Assembly: GCA_011372105.1 (NCBI GenBank)
Contig: DRTT01000027.1
Coordinates: forward strand, 1-8,720
DNA length: 8,720 nt
Direction: 5' to 3'
Source: Candidatus Aerophobota bacterium
Lineage (GTDB): Bacteria > Aerophobota > Aerophobia > Aerophobales > B3-G15
Shown here piece after piece: positions 1 through 6,832 of the stretch; the stretch's first letter is position 1, and every line of letters begins with the position of its first letter. The notes below the pieces were generated by a model. The model searched no databases. It saw only the letters and a program-made list of their open reading frames with translations, and was not told the origin of the DNA. The position numbers and the translations under genes are program-made.

Positions 1-674
1 CCTGTTAAAGAAGATGCCTCTTTTGAGAGCCTTCCCACAATCTCACCTGGTGCAACGAGCCTGCAGAAATTTTCCTCCTTTACCCCGACAATATCCATAA
101 TCTCCCTGCTCCAGCAAAGATTTTCCATATCCATAAGACCAAAAGGACAGGCAGAAGCCCAGCTTGTAACAGGTTCACCTGTTAGTTTGAGAGCCAGAAA
201 GGCATAAACATCAAGGAATTTAAAAGTTTTCTCAAAAATGGAGGGTTCATTTTCCCTCATCCACATTATTTTACAGTTGGAAGCGTAAAGGTTGGGGAAA
301 AGACCTGTGATTTTATGAATTTTCTCGCTTTTTTCTCTTAACTTTTCAACCTGAGAAGCTGCCCTTGTGTCCACCCACAAAATTCCATTTCGCAAAGGCT
401 TAAAATCCTCATCTACAGGGACAAAACTTTCTCTCTGATGGGTTAAACAGATTGCCACAACTTTCCCTGCATCAATTTGACGGACAGCCTTTCTTATTGC
501 AACTGCTGTGGCATTCCACCACTCATTTGCATCCTGTTCTACCCACTCAGGTTTTGGGGTTAAAATTTGCATTTTCTCTCTTCCTTCAGCAACAGGCATG
601 CCTTCCCTGTCCCACACAATAGCTTTGGATGCAGTGGTGCTGCAATCTACACCTATAATATAACCTTTTGCCAT
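1..674 (-). CDS. FGGY-family carbohydrate/polyol kinase, N-terminal part (cut by window edge)
   Basis: ATP-dependent kinase of the FGGY family, which phosphorylates sugars or polyols in the cytosol. The first 224 residues are visible and the C-terminal domain lies outside the window. Residues 6-22 form the N-terminal phosphate-binding strand-turn (IIGVDCSTTASKAIVWD), and WVEQDANEWW at 44-53 is typical of the family. The visible pocket resembles glycerol kinase more than xylulokinase: THQRE at 78-82 aligns with TNQRE of GlpK, not with SGQMHG. W100 in ILWVDTR and Y130 in LYASNCK match the other glycerol-contacting positions I know in this half. The ATG at 674 follows GGGAG, and the gap after the SDR gene is 23 bases, so the two are probably co-transcribed. 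Family assignment is firm. Substrate is inferred only as a polyol or ketose; D-xylulose, glycerol or a C4/C5 polyol remain possible. Confidence 0.92.
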   Translation of the reverse strand, partial: MAKGYIIGVDCSTTASKAIVWDREGMPVAEGREKMQILTPKPEWVEQDANEWWNATAVAIRKAVRQIDAGKVVAICLTHQRESFVPVDEDFKPLRNGILWVDTRAASQVEKLREKSEKIHKITGLFPNLYASNCKIMWMRENEPSIFEKTFKFLDVYAFLALKLTGEPVTSWASACPFGLMDMENLCWSREIMDIVGVKEENFCRLVAPGEIVGRLSKEASSLT

Positions 675-697
675 TTTAATTCTCCCTGCAAAAAGTT

Positions 698-1456
698 TTA
701 TGTTCCAAAAGTTCTTCCTCCATCAACAATTATTATCTGTCCTGTAATATAGGTGGAAAAAGAAGAACACAGGAACAAAACAACACCTGCAACTTCTTCT
801 GGCTTTCCCAGCCTTCTTAGAGGAATTTTCTTGCAGAGTGCCTCTATCTGCTCCTTTGTGTATATATCATCAAGAGTTTCTGCTTCAATATTTCTTGGGG
901 CAACTGCATTAACAAGAATATTATACTCTGCAAGTTCCCTTGCCAGCGCTCTCACAAGAGAATTAATACCTCCTTTGGAGGAAGCATAATGAGCACCACC
1001 ACCACTTCCAGTAATTGATGAAGCTGAGGAAATAAAAACTATCCTGCCACTTTTCTGCTTTATCATTGAGGGGATAACTTCCCTGCAACACAGAAAAGCA
1101 CCTGTAAGATTAACATCAATAGTCTTTTTCCATACATCAAAGGAGAGTTCGGTAAAAGAATATCTTGAGGTTATACCTGCATTATTAATTAAAAAATCCA
1201 CCTTACCATAATTTTCAAGAACCCTTCCCACAGCGATTTTAATATCCTCCTCGGATGTTACATTCACTCTGTAAAAATCAGCTTTCCCACCAGAGGAAAC
1301 AATTTGTTCTGCTGTATCTTTCCCCTCTTTTTCCAGTATATCAAAAATAGCAACAGTTGACCCTGCCTGCGCAAGTTTCAATGCAATACTTTTTCCTATC
1401 CCTCTTGAGCCTCCTGTAACTATACTAACCTTTCCCTCAAGGGTTAAAGAAATCAT
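698..1456 (-). CDS. Short-chain dehydrogenase/reductase (SDR), NAD-type
   Basis: Classical SDR oxidoreductase of 252 residues, the usual length. Visible motifs are the cofactor loop TGGSRGIG (14-21), NNAG (91-94) and the catalytic tetrad N116, S144, Y157 and K161 (YASSK). The C-terminal GQIIIVDGG also fits the family. D39 at the end of the second beta strand favours NAD(H) over NADP(H). The common PG after the substrate-loop strand is P187-R188 here, a small departure. The ATG at 1456 follows the strong SD GGGAGGT nine bases upstream, and the gap to the MDR gene stop is 17 bases. Placement between an MDR dehydrogenase and an FGGY kinase suggests oxidation of a polyol to a ketose or the reverse. 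A FabG-type 3-oxoacyl reductase has the same fold, but the neighbours do not favour it. Family certain, substrate unknown. Confidence 0.93.
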   Translation of the reverse strand: MISLTLEGKVSIVTGGSRGIGKSIALKLAQAGSTVAIFDILEKEGKDTAEQIVSSGGKADFYRVNVTSEEDIKIAVGRVLENYGKVDFLINNAGITSRYSFTELSFDVWKKTIDVNLTGAFLCCREVIPSMIKQKSGRIVFISSASSITGSGGGAHYASSKGGINSLVRALARELAEYNILVNAVAPRNIEAETLDDIYTKEQIEALCKKIPLRRLGKPEEVAGVVLFLCSSFSTYITGQIIIVDGGRTFGT

Positions 1457-1473
1457 CTTACCTTTACCTCCCT

Positions 1474-2499
1474 TTACAGAAATTCCACAATAACTTTTAA
1501 AGAATCCTCTGCCCTTCTTGCAACTCTCACAGCCTCTGCAATCTCATCAAATAAGAACCTGTGAGTTATAAGTTCCTCTGTATTTATTTTTTTCTCTTTT
1601 ATAAGCCTGTAAACAGCGTTATCCTCAATGGGTGAAGAGGAATAACTTGTAATAAGACTAATTTCAGAGAAAAAGAATCTGTAAGGTAAAATGGAAATGT
1701 AATCTTCAGGAGAAGTGGGACCAAAAAGATAAAGAGTTGACCCTTTATCAAGGTATTCTATTGCATCCTGAATAGCTTTAACAGAAGAGGGAGTAACAAC
1801 CACAATATCTGCTCCCCTTCCCTCATTCACACTGTAAAGTTTTTCCTTTACATTTTCCTTTGAAGGATTGATAACAAAATCTGCTCCTAAAAGTTTTGCC
1901 TTTTCCAATTTAAAATCAAAAAAATCGCAGACACCAACAAGACCTGCCCCCATCATTTTTGCAAGTTGAAGGTGAGAAAGCCCTGTAAATCCTGCGCCAA
2001 TTATAAGAACAGTATCTCCCACCTTAATACCGGCTTTTTTTAACCCTCTCAGGCAGCAGGCAATGGGCTCAATTAAGCTTGCATCCTTGAAAGAAACATC
2101 AGAGGATAGCTTTATAACTCCATTTCTGACATTAATCTCTGGAACTTTTATGTATTCTGCAAAACCTCCAGGATAAAAGTCAGTTCTGCGGTAAACAGGA
2201 CACATGGTGTAGCTTCCCCTTCTGCACCAGTGACAGGTAAAGCAGGGAACATGATGATTTACAAACACTCTATCACCCACTTTAACATTTTTAACTTCCT
2301 CCCCAACCTTTTCCACCACGCCACTTACCTCATGGCCAAAAAAGGGCGTTTTCTTTTGCTTCCTGTACCACTCAAGCAAATCACTTCCACACACTCCACA
2401 AACCTTTGTCTTTATTAAAATCTCCCCTTTCCCTATCTCAGGGACAGGATAATCAGCTATCCTGATATCATTAAAGCCATGATATTCTGCAACCTTCAT
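1474..2499 (-). CDS. Zinc-dependent medium-chain dehydrogenase (sorbitol/threonine dehydrogenase-like)
   Basis: MDR-superfamily alcohol or polyol dehydrogenase. Numbering from the GTG at 2502: catalytic zinc ligands are C38 (CGVCGSD), H57-E58 (GHE) and probably E145 (LIEP). The structural zinc site is complete (C87, C90, C93, C101). The Rossmann loop is GAGFTG at 169-174, followed by an aspartate after the next strand (GVCD), which suggests NAD(H). About 341 residues is standard. GTG (2502) and ATG (2499) are adjacent; the SD GGAGAGG lies eight bases before the ATG, so the ATG is preferred. The gap to the gpsA-like stop is 18 bases. Sequence style is that of L-iditol/sorbitol 2-dehydrogenase and L-threonine 3-dehydrogenase relatives. 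With an SDR and an FGGY kinase downstream, polyol oxidation is more likely than threonine degradation, but this is inference. Confidence 0.93.
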   Translation of the reverse strand: MKVAEYHGFNDIRIADYPVPEIGKGEILIKTKVCGVCGSDLLEWYRKQKKTPFFGHEVSGVVEKVGEEVKNVKVGDRVFVNHHVPCFTCHWCRRGSYTMCPVYRRTDFYPGGFAEYIKVPEINVRNGVIKLSSDVSFKDASLIEPIACCLRGLKKAGIKVGDTVLIIGAGFTGLSHLQLAKMMGAGLVGVCDFFDFKLEKAKLLGADFVINPSKENVKEKLYSVNEGRGADIVVVTPSSVKAIQDAIEYLDKGSTLYLFGPTSPEDYISILPYRFFFSEISLITSYSSSPIEDNAVYRLIKEKKINTEELITHRFLFDEIAEAVRVARRAEDSLKVIVEFL

Positions 2500-2517
2500 C
2501 ACATCTTCCTCTCCGAT

Positions 2518-3525
2518 TTAAAAATCACTTAGAGCATCTCTTATAATCTTTGCCACCTCTCCTTCATAAAGGATTTTGTGTAAGGCGCAAAGAAGGGGGA
2601 AATCCTCTTTTTTTATCTTCTTCTCCTGCAGGAGCTTATCCAGAATTCTTTTTTTAATCCTATCAACAACAGAATAACCCTCAACAGTCTCCCCCCTCAT
2701 CTTATCAAGAGCCTCCTCAACACTCATCCCTTCTCCTAAAAACTTGCCAAAAGTTCTGTTTCTTCCTGCCTGAGAGGTAACATAAAGGTCTCCCACTCCT
2801 GCAAGACCTGTAACCGTTTCAAGTCTCCCTCCCTGAAGCTGCACTATCTTTGTCATCTCCCCTATAGCGTGAGAAATTAATGCTGCCTTGAAATTGTTGC
2901 AAAATTCCTGAAGTCCCTCTGCTATCCCTATAGAAATAGCATAGCCGTTTTTTATAGCAGCACAGAGCTCAACCCCTCTTTTATCTTTTGTAAAATTTGT
3001 CTTAAAACTTTTTCCCTGAAAAACTTCACAGCAGATTTTCCCATCCTCGTCTTTAATAGAGGAAAAGACAACTTCGGTAAAAACTCCCCTAACTATCTCT
3101 GGTGCTCGTGCAGGTCCTCCCATAGCTACAACTTCCTTTTTAATTCCACCATATCTTTCCAAGTTAGACTCAATAAGCTCGCATAAAGTAAGAAAAGGAG
3201 CATCAGCTATTCCCTTGCCCACATTCACAATCACCATTTCATCTTTTATGTAAGGGGCAACATGCTTTGATATATAGTTAACTCCTTCTGAACTAATACA
3301 GAAAATGACAAATTTTACCTCCCTGAGGGCGTCTTCTACTTTCTCAAAAGGAAAAACTCTAATTTCCTCAGGTATTGAAAGATCAACCTTTTTCTGTCTT
3401 CTTGTTTTTATTATCTCTTCGTCAAGGAAGGTCCCCCATAAATTTACCTTATGTCCTATTTTGCTTAGATGAAAGGAAAGGGCCGTGCCCATTGCACCTG
3501 CACCAAGCACACATATATTCTCCAT
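2518..3525 (-). CDS. gpsA: GpsA-family NAD(P)-dependent glycerol-3-phosphate dehydrogenase-like protein
   Basis: Cytosolic dehydrogenase of 335 residues, the normal GpsA length. GpsA interconverts dihydroxyacetone phosphate and sn-glycerol 3-phosphate, the backbone of phospholipids. Visible features are the N-terminal dinucleotide loop GAGAMG (8-13), GKG around K104, GGP (136-138), K192-N193 where the family has its catalytic lysine, and a C-terminal block with GLAGVGDL (240-247, D246) and GRNRTFG (254-260). The K-N helix, AIKNGYAISIGIAEGL, breaks the usual GpsA signature at several positions. The expected SGPSFA is GGPARA, and the usual TRG before the GLAG block is SHA. It may therefore be a paralogue with another phospho-polyol substrate. 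The ATG at 3525 follows AAAGGGTG, which overlaps the patatin stop; gaps are 10 bases upstream and 18 downstream. Family confident, exact substrate less so. Confidence 0.85.
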   Translation of the reverse strand: MENICVLGAGAMGTALSFHLSKIGHKVNLWGTFLDEEIIKTRRQKKVDLSIPEEIRVFPFEKVEDALREVKFVIFCISSEGVNYISKHVAPYIKDEMVIVNVGKGIADAPFLTLCELIESNLERYGGIKKEVVAMGGPARAPEIVRGVFTEVVFSSIKDEDGKICCEVFQGKSFKTNFTKDKRGVELCAAIKNGYAISIGIAEGLQEFCNNFKAALISHAIGEMTKIVQLQGGRLETVTGLAGVGDLYVTSQAGRNRTFGKFLGEGMSVEEALDKMRGETVEGYSVVDRIKKRILDKLLQEKKIKKEDFPLLCALHKILYEGEVAKIIRDALSDF

Positions 3526-3535
3526 TTTTCACCCT

Positions 3536-4519
3536 TTAATTGAGAAATTTAAAAACCTCTGCAGGATAAAAATTTTCTCTACCAAAGAGCCTCAGAGTTT
3601 TTATTGCTCCCTCAATAACTGCTTTTTTAAGAAGACTTTCCTTTTTTGTCATTCTTTTTATCTTTAGTGAAGAACCTGGAAAAACACAGAGTATATTTGC
3701 TTTTTTCCCTCTGTAATTTTTTTCTTTTAAAATACGAATTATCTCTCTGTAAAAACTTTCTCTTTTTTTATAAGCTTCAAAAAATTTCTGACCGTGCCTT
3801 TTCATTTTTGGTTGTATGATAAGATAATCTAAAATCTCGCCAAACTTTGATCTTGCGAGTTCATAATCTTTTGGCCGTGTAAAAACCACCATAATATCCG
3901 TGCATCCTCCTTCAATGGCTTCCTTAAGAGGGATAGGGCAGGATACACCTCCATCAAGATATTTTTCACCTCCTATATCTACAGGAATATCGTAGGCAAA
4001 AGGGAGGGCACATGTTGCCTTTAAAATACTAAAGATATCTGCACCTTTTTCGAGTTTAAATATCACAGCCTCTCCTGTGGAAACTCTTGTTAAGACAACA
4101 TTAAAAGAAGTGGGATTGTTAAGAAGTCTTTTAAGGTTAAGGGGTTTTTTATGGTAGATAACATCCATTAAAAAGTCTATATCCATTATCTTTTTAAATC
4201 GAAAAAAATGGATAAATTTCCTGTTATTTATCTCCTGATAGTAAATTGTGGCACCGAAGGCTGCCTGTCCTGAAAGAAAATAAGCCCCGTTTAAGGCTCC
4301 AGCAGATACCCCATAAACCTCGTCAAACCCTTCTGTAAAACCAAGCTCTTCAAGAGCACAGCAAACACCTGCACCAAATGCCCCTCGCATTCCACCTCCC
4401 TGAAGAACAAGAGCTGTCCTTACAGAGGAAGTTTCTCCCTCTTTTCTCTCCTTGCAACGCCTTTTAATATTTTCCAGGGCTTTAAGAGGATTTATTCCTC
4501 CCCAGTCTTCGCTTTCCAT
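3536..4519 (-). CDS. Patatin-like phospholipase (YjjU-like)
   Basis: Serine acyl hydrolase of the patatin/cPLA2 type, expected to deacylate phospholipids or other lipid esters at the membrane. Numbering from the ATG at 4519 (327 residues): oxyanion-hole loop GGGMRG at 41-46, nucleophile elbow GVSAG at 70-74 with S72, and DGG at 189-191 giving D189. This is the complete Ser-Asp dyad. The SGQ after the elbow and the EINNRKF segment resemble YjjU-type proteins. There is no signal peptide or clear membrane segment. An in-frame TTG at 4537 would add six residues and overlap serS, but the ATG has AAAGG five bases upstream and sits one base after the serS stop, suggesting translational coupling. It precedes the gpsA-like gene by 10 bases, so a shared role in lipid turnover is possible. 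True substrate unknown. Confidence 0.9.
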   Translation of the reverse strand: MESEDWGGINPLKALENIKRRCKERKEGETSSVRTALVLQGGGMRGAFGAGVCCALEELGFTEGFDEVYGVSAGALNGAYFLSGQAAFGATIYYQEINNRKFIHFFRFKKIMDIDFLMDVIYHKKPLNLKRLLNNPTSFNVVLTRVSTGEAVIFKLEKGADIFSILKATCALPFAYDIPVDIGGEKYLDGGVSCPIPLKEAIEGGCTDIMVVFTRPKDYELARSKFGEILDYLIIQPKMKRHGQKFFEAYKKRESFYREIIRILKEKNYRGKKANILCVFPGSSLKIKRMTKKESLLKKAVIEGAIKTLRLFGRENFYPAEVFKFLN

Positions 4520-4520
4520 C

Positions 4521-5786
4521 TCAACCTTTTTTCTCAATCACCCTTGTCCCATCCATGTAAGGCCAGAGAGCCTCCGGTATGCGAACTCTTCCTTCTCTAT
4601 CCTGGAAGTTCTCAAGAATTGCCACCACACATCTTCCCACAGCAAGTCCTGACCCGTTAAGAGTGTGAACATACCTTGTTTCGCCGGTAGACTCTTCTCT
4701 ATACTTTATAGAAGCTCTTCTTGCCTGATAGTCTTCAAAATTAGAGCAGGTGGATATCTCAAGCCATCTTTCCTGACTTGGTAGCCACACCTCAATATCA
4801 TAGCCAAAAGAAGCTGCAAAACCAAGTTCCTCTCCACAAAGCTTTACAACCCTGTAGGGAAGATTTAATTTTTTGAGAACCTCTTCTGCATCTTGTAAAA
4901 GCCCTTCAAGTTCACTGTAAGAGGTCTCAGGAGTTGTAAACTTAACAAGCTCCACCTTGTTAAACTGATGAACCCTTATCATCCCCTGTATTTTTTTGCC
5001 ATAAGCACCTGCTTCCCGACGAAAACAGGGAGTGTAGGCAGTATAATATATGGGGAGTCTCTTTTCCTCCAGAATCTCTTCTCTGTGAAGATTGGTTACG
5101 GGAACCTCAGCGGTGGGGACAAGGTAATAGTCATCCTTCTCACACTTGTAAAGCTCTTCCCTGAATTTGGGAAGTTGAGCTGTGCCTATGGTTGAGGAGG
5201 TATTGGTCATAAAAGGAGGAAGCACCTCCTCATACCCCTGCTTTATGTGAAGGTCTAACATAAAGTTAATCAGAGCTCTTTCAAGTCTTGCTCCCAATCC
5301 CCTGCATACCACAAATCCACTACCTGTAATCTTTGCAGCAGCCTTGAAATCAAGAATACCAAGCTCTTCTCCAAGCTGTTGATGATCCTTAACGGGAAAA
5401 TCAAATTCGGGAATTTTGCCCCATCTTTTAACTTCCTGATTTTCATCCCGGGGAACATCAGGATGAAGCGTGTTGGGCAGGTTAAGCAAAAATTCTCTTG
5501 TTTTTTCTTCGTACTCTTTTCTCTTTTTTTCAAGAGCTTTTAATTTAGAAGAAATCTCCTGCATCTCACTTAACAAATCCTTAACATCTTTACCTTCCCT
5601 CTTCAGTCTACCTATCTCTTTTGATTTTTTATTTTGAATAGACTTTAGCTTATCTGTCTCTTTAATACACTTTCTTCTTTCCTCATCCAACAGAAGGAAG
5701 CCGTCAAGGTCAATATTAACCTTGCGTTTTGCAAGACTTTTTTTCACAATATCTATATTTTCTCTAACCCACCTGGGACTTAACAT
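4521..5786 (-). CDS. serS: Seryl-tRNA synthetase
   Basis: Charges tRNA-Ser with serine in the cytosol, and can also charge tRNA-Sec where present. At 421 residues it has the bacterial length. Residues about 1-105 are the charged N-terminal helical arm that contacts the long variable arm of tRNA-Ser. The class II catalytic core follows: TAE at 225-227, motif 2 with FRRE at 255-258, the ISTCSNF serine-site region at 344-350, and motif 3 GSGLAVGR at 378-385. All expected active-site elements are present. The ATG at 5786 is preceded by AAAGGAG with eight-base spacing. The TGA stop is one base before the ATG of the patatin gene, and the gap to the upstream LysM gene is 35 bases. No T-box-like leader is seen. 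A short AT-rich inverted repeat lies just before the ribosome site. Confidence 0.97.
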   Translation of the reverse strand: MLSPRWVRENIDIVKKSLAKRKVNIDLDGFLLLDEERRKCIKETDKLKSIQNKKSKEIGRLKREGKDVKDLLSEMQEISSKLKALEKKRKEYEEKTREFLLNLPNTLHPDVPRDENQEVKRWGKIPEFDFPVKDHQQLGEELGILDFKAAAKITGSGFVVCRGLGARLERALINFMLDLHIKQGYEEVLPPFMTNTSSTIGTAQLPKFREELYKCEKDDYYLVPTAEVPVTNLHREEILEEKRLPIYYTAYTPCFRREAGAYGKKIQGMIRVHQFNKVELVKFTTPETSYSELEGLLQDAEEVLKKLNLPYRVVKLCGEELGFAASFGYDIEVWLPSQERWLEISTCSNFEDYQARRASIKYREESTGETRYVHTLNGSGLAVGRCVVAILENFQDREGRVRIPEALWPYMDGTRVIEKKG

Positions 5787-5799
5787 AACCTTTTCTCCT

Positions 5800-5830
5800 T
5801 TAAATTGACTTTAAACTTGCATCAATTTAA
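5800..5830. repeat. Inverted repeat before serS
   Basis: TTAAATTGA at 5800-5808 and its exact complement TCAATTTAA at 5822-5830 form a 9-bp stem with a 13-base loop. In the transcript it spans the LysM/M23 stop codon and touches the serS SD. There is no T-run after it, so it is not a usual terminator. It is AT-rich and thus weak. Confidence 0.45.
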
Positions 5831-6727
5831 TTTACTCTCAGAAGAGAGAAAATCAAGGGGATCCACTGGTTTCCCATCTTTTGCCCTTCTTACCTCAAAG
5901 TGCAGCATAGCCTCACCTGCTCCACTTTTTCCCACCTTAGCTATAGGCTCCCCCTGTTCCACAACATCCCCCTTTTCCACAAGATTAACCATATTATACA
6001 TATAACAGGTGTAAATTCCTATCTCCTGATGTTCTATTATTATAGTCCAGCCATAGTTTCTCAAAAGACCGCTATAATAAACCTTCCCTCTGGCAGGAGC
6101 AACAATCGTTGTTCCCTCTGGAGCAATAATATCTATCCCAAATTCACTCTTTCTATACTCCTGGGGTTTTACCTTCTGATCCACAGGCCAGATTAAAATC
6201 CCTTTTTCCTTGAGTGTTTCCTTTTGAGAAGGAGAAAACTTAATTACCTCTTTCTCTTCCTCAGGCATAACAGGGGCTTTTTTACCCCCACTTATTATCT
6301 CCTCAGGAATCTTAACTTCCTTAACCTGAGTTGCACCAGGGATAAATATCCTCTGACCTGCTACTATATGGTCAGGGTCGGATAACCTGTTGAGGGATAT
6401 AACCTCCTCCATGCTGACTTTATAAGTTTTGCATATGCGCCAGAGTGTCTCATGTTTTTTTACTGTATGATACACCCCTTTAACTTTCACAGGAATTATA
6501 AGTTTTTGCCCTGGATAGATTTTACTGGTTCGAAGATTGTTTTTTTTCTTAATTTCCGTAACTGTGACATTATACTGCCTGCCTATCTCCCAGAGACTAT
6601 CCCCCTTCTGAACAATATAGTATCTGTAGTAGGTAAGAACTGCTGCATTTAAAAACTGGCAAAAAAAACCTGTCCAGCAAACAAAAACAGCAAAAATTAC
6701 AAATTTTGTAAACCTTTTTAAAGACAC
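5822..6727 (-). CDS. Secreted LysM x2 / degenerate M23 (LytM) protein, NlpD-like
   Basis: Envelope protein of about 301 residues. Residues 4-8 are basic and 9-29 hydrophobic: a signal peptide or N-terminal anchor without a clear lipobox. Two LysM peptidoglycan-binding repeats follow (about 35-79 and 85-129, each with a G/E-x-LW and a PGQ/AGQ element). A charged linker leads to a C-terminal M23/LytM domain (about 177-292). The catalytic residues are eroded: the HxGxD motif is EFGID (E195, D199), the YxHL histidine is Y244, and the HLH motif is MLH (M274, H276). The peptidase should be inactive, as in NlpD/EnvC amidase activators, so a role in activating cell-wall amidases is inferred. An in-frame TTG at 6748 lacks an SD and lies 10 bases past the tRNA end; the GTG at 6727 has AAAGGTGG seven bases upstream and is preferred. 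Confidence 0.9.
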   Translation of the reverse strand: MSLKRFTKFVIFAVFVCWTGFFCQFLNAAVLTYYRYYIVQKGDSLWEIGRQYNVTVTEIKKKNNLRTSKIYPGQKLIIPVKVKGVYHTVKKHETLWRICKTYKVSMEEVISLNRLSDPDHIVAGQRIFIPGATQVKEVKIPEEIISGGKKAPVMPEEEKEVIKFSPSQKETLKEKGILIWPVDQKVKPQEYRKSEFGIDIIAPEGTTIVAPARGKVYYSGLLRNYGWTIIIEHQEIGIYTCYMYNMVNLVEKGDVVEQGEPIAKVGKSGAGEAMLHFEVRRAKDGKPVDPLDFLSSESKLN

Positions 6728-6734
6728 CTTACTT

Positions 6735-6742
6735 CCACCTTT
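6735..6742 (-). promoter_or_regulatory. Ribosome binding site deciding the LysM/M23 start
   Basis: AAAGGTGG on the minus strand, seven bases before GTG 6727. It lies inside the longer frame that would start at TTG 6748, and so argues for the shorter protein. Confidence 0.65.
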
Positions 6743-6757
6743 TTTCAAAGCAATCCA

Positions 6758-6832
6758 TCGGGATGGGGGGATTTGAACCCCCGACTTCCTCGTCCCGAAC
6801 GAGGCGCGCTGACCAGGCTGCGCTACATCCCG
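6758..6832 (-). tRNA. tRNA-Pro, anticodon CGG
   Basis: A 75-base complete cloverleaf. The acceptor stem is CGGGATG with CATCCCG (7 bp) and the D stem is GCGC/GCGC around a loop containing GG. The anticodon stem is CCTCG/CGAGG with loop TTCGGGA, giving anticodon CGG (reads CCG, proline) followed by G37 as usual for tRNA-Pro. The variable loop is five bases and the T stem is GGGGG/CCCCC with loop TTCAAAT. The discriminator is A and CCA is not encoded, so a CCA-adding enzyme is needed. The gene sits inside the array, 30 bases before the LysM/M23 start. Its first ten bases overlap the 3' end of the membrane-protein gene. Confidence 0.97.

Noticed and set aside
753..989. Plus-strand open frame opposite the SDR gene, and similar short plus-strand frames across 567-6652
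   Set aside because: All are antisense to well-supported genes and none shows domain motifs or an SD-supported start.
4520..4537. TTG start at 4537 for the patatin-like protein
   Set aside because: The nearby purine run is too close to the TTG, and ATG 4519 has better SD spacing and abuts the serS stop.
5270..5533. Minus-strand frame inside serS
   Set aside because: It is an alternative frame of the seryl-tRNA synthetase gene, whose own frame is continuous and carries all motifs.
5787..5821. T-box or other riboswitch before serS
   Set aside because: The gap is only 35 bases, far too short for a T-box, with no specifier loop or conserved T-box sequence.
6728..6748. TTG start at 6748 for the LysM/M23 protein
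   Set aside because: No SD precedes it and it sits 10 bases from the tRNA 3' end; GTG 6727 has a good SD.
6758..6832. tRNA-Pro as an integration site (attB) for a mobile element
   Set aside because: No integrase and no repeated tRNA 3' end is visible in the window.
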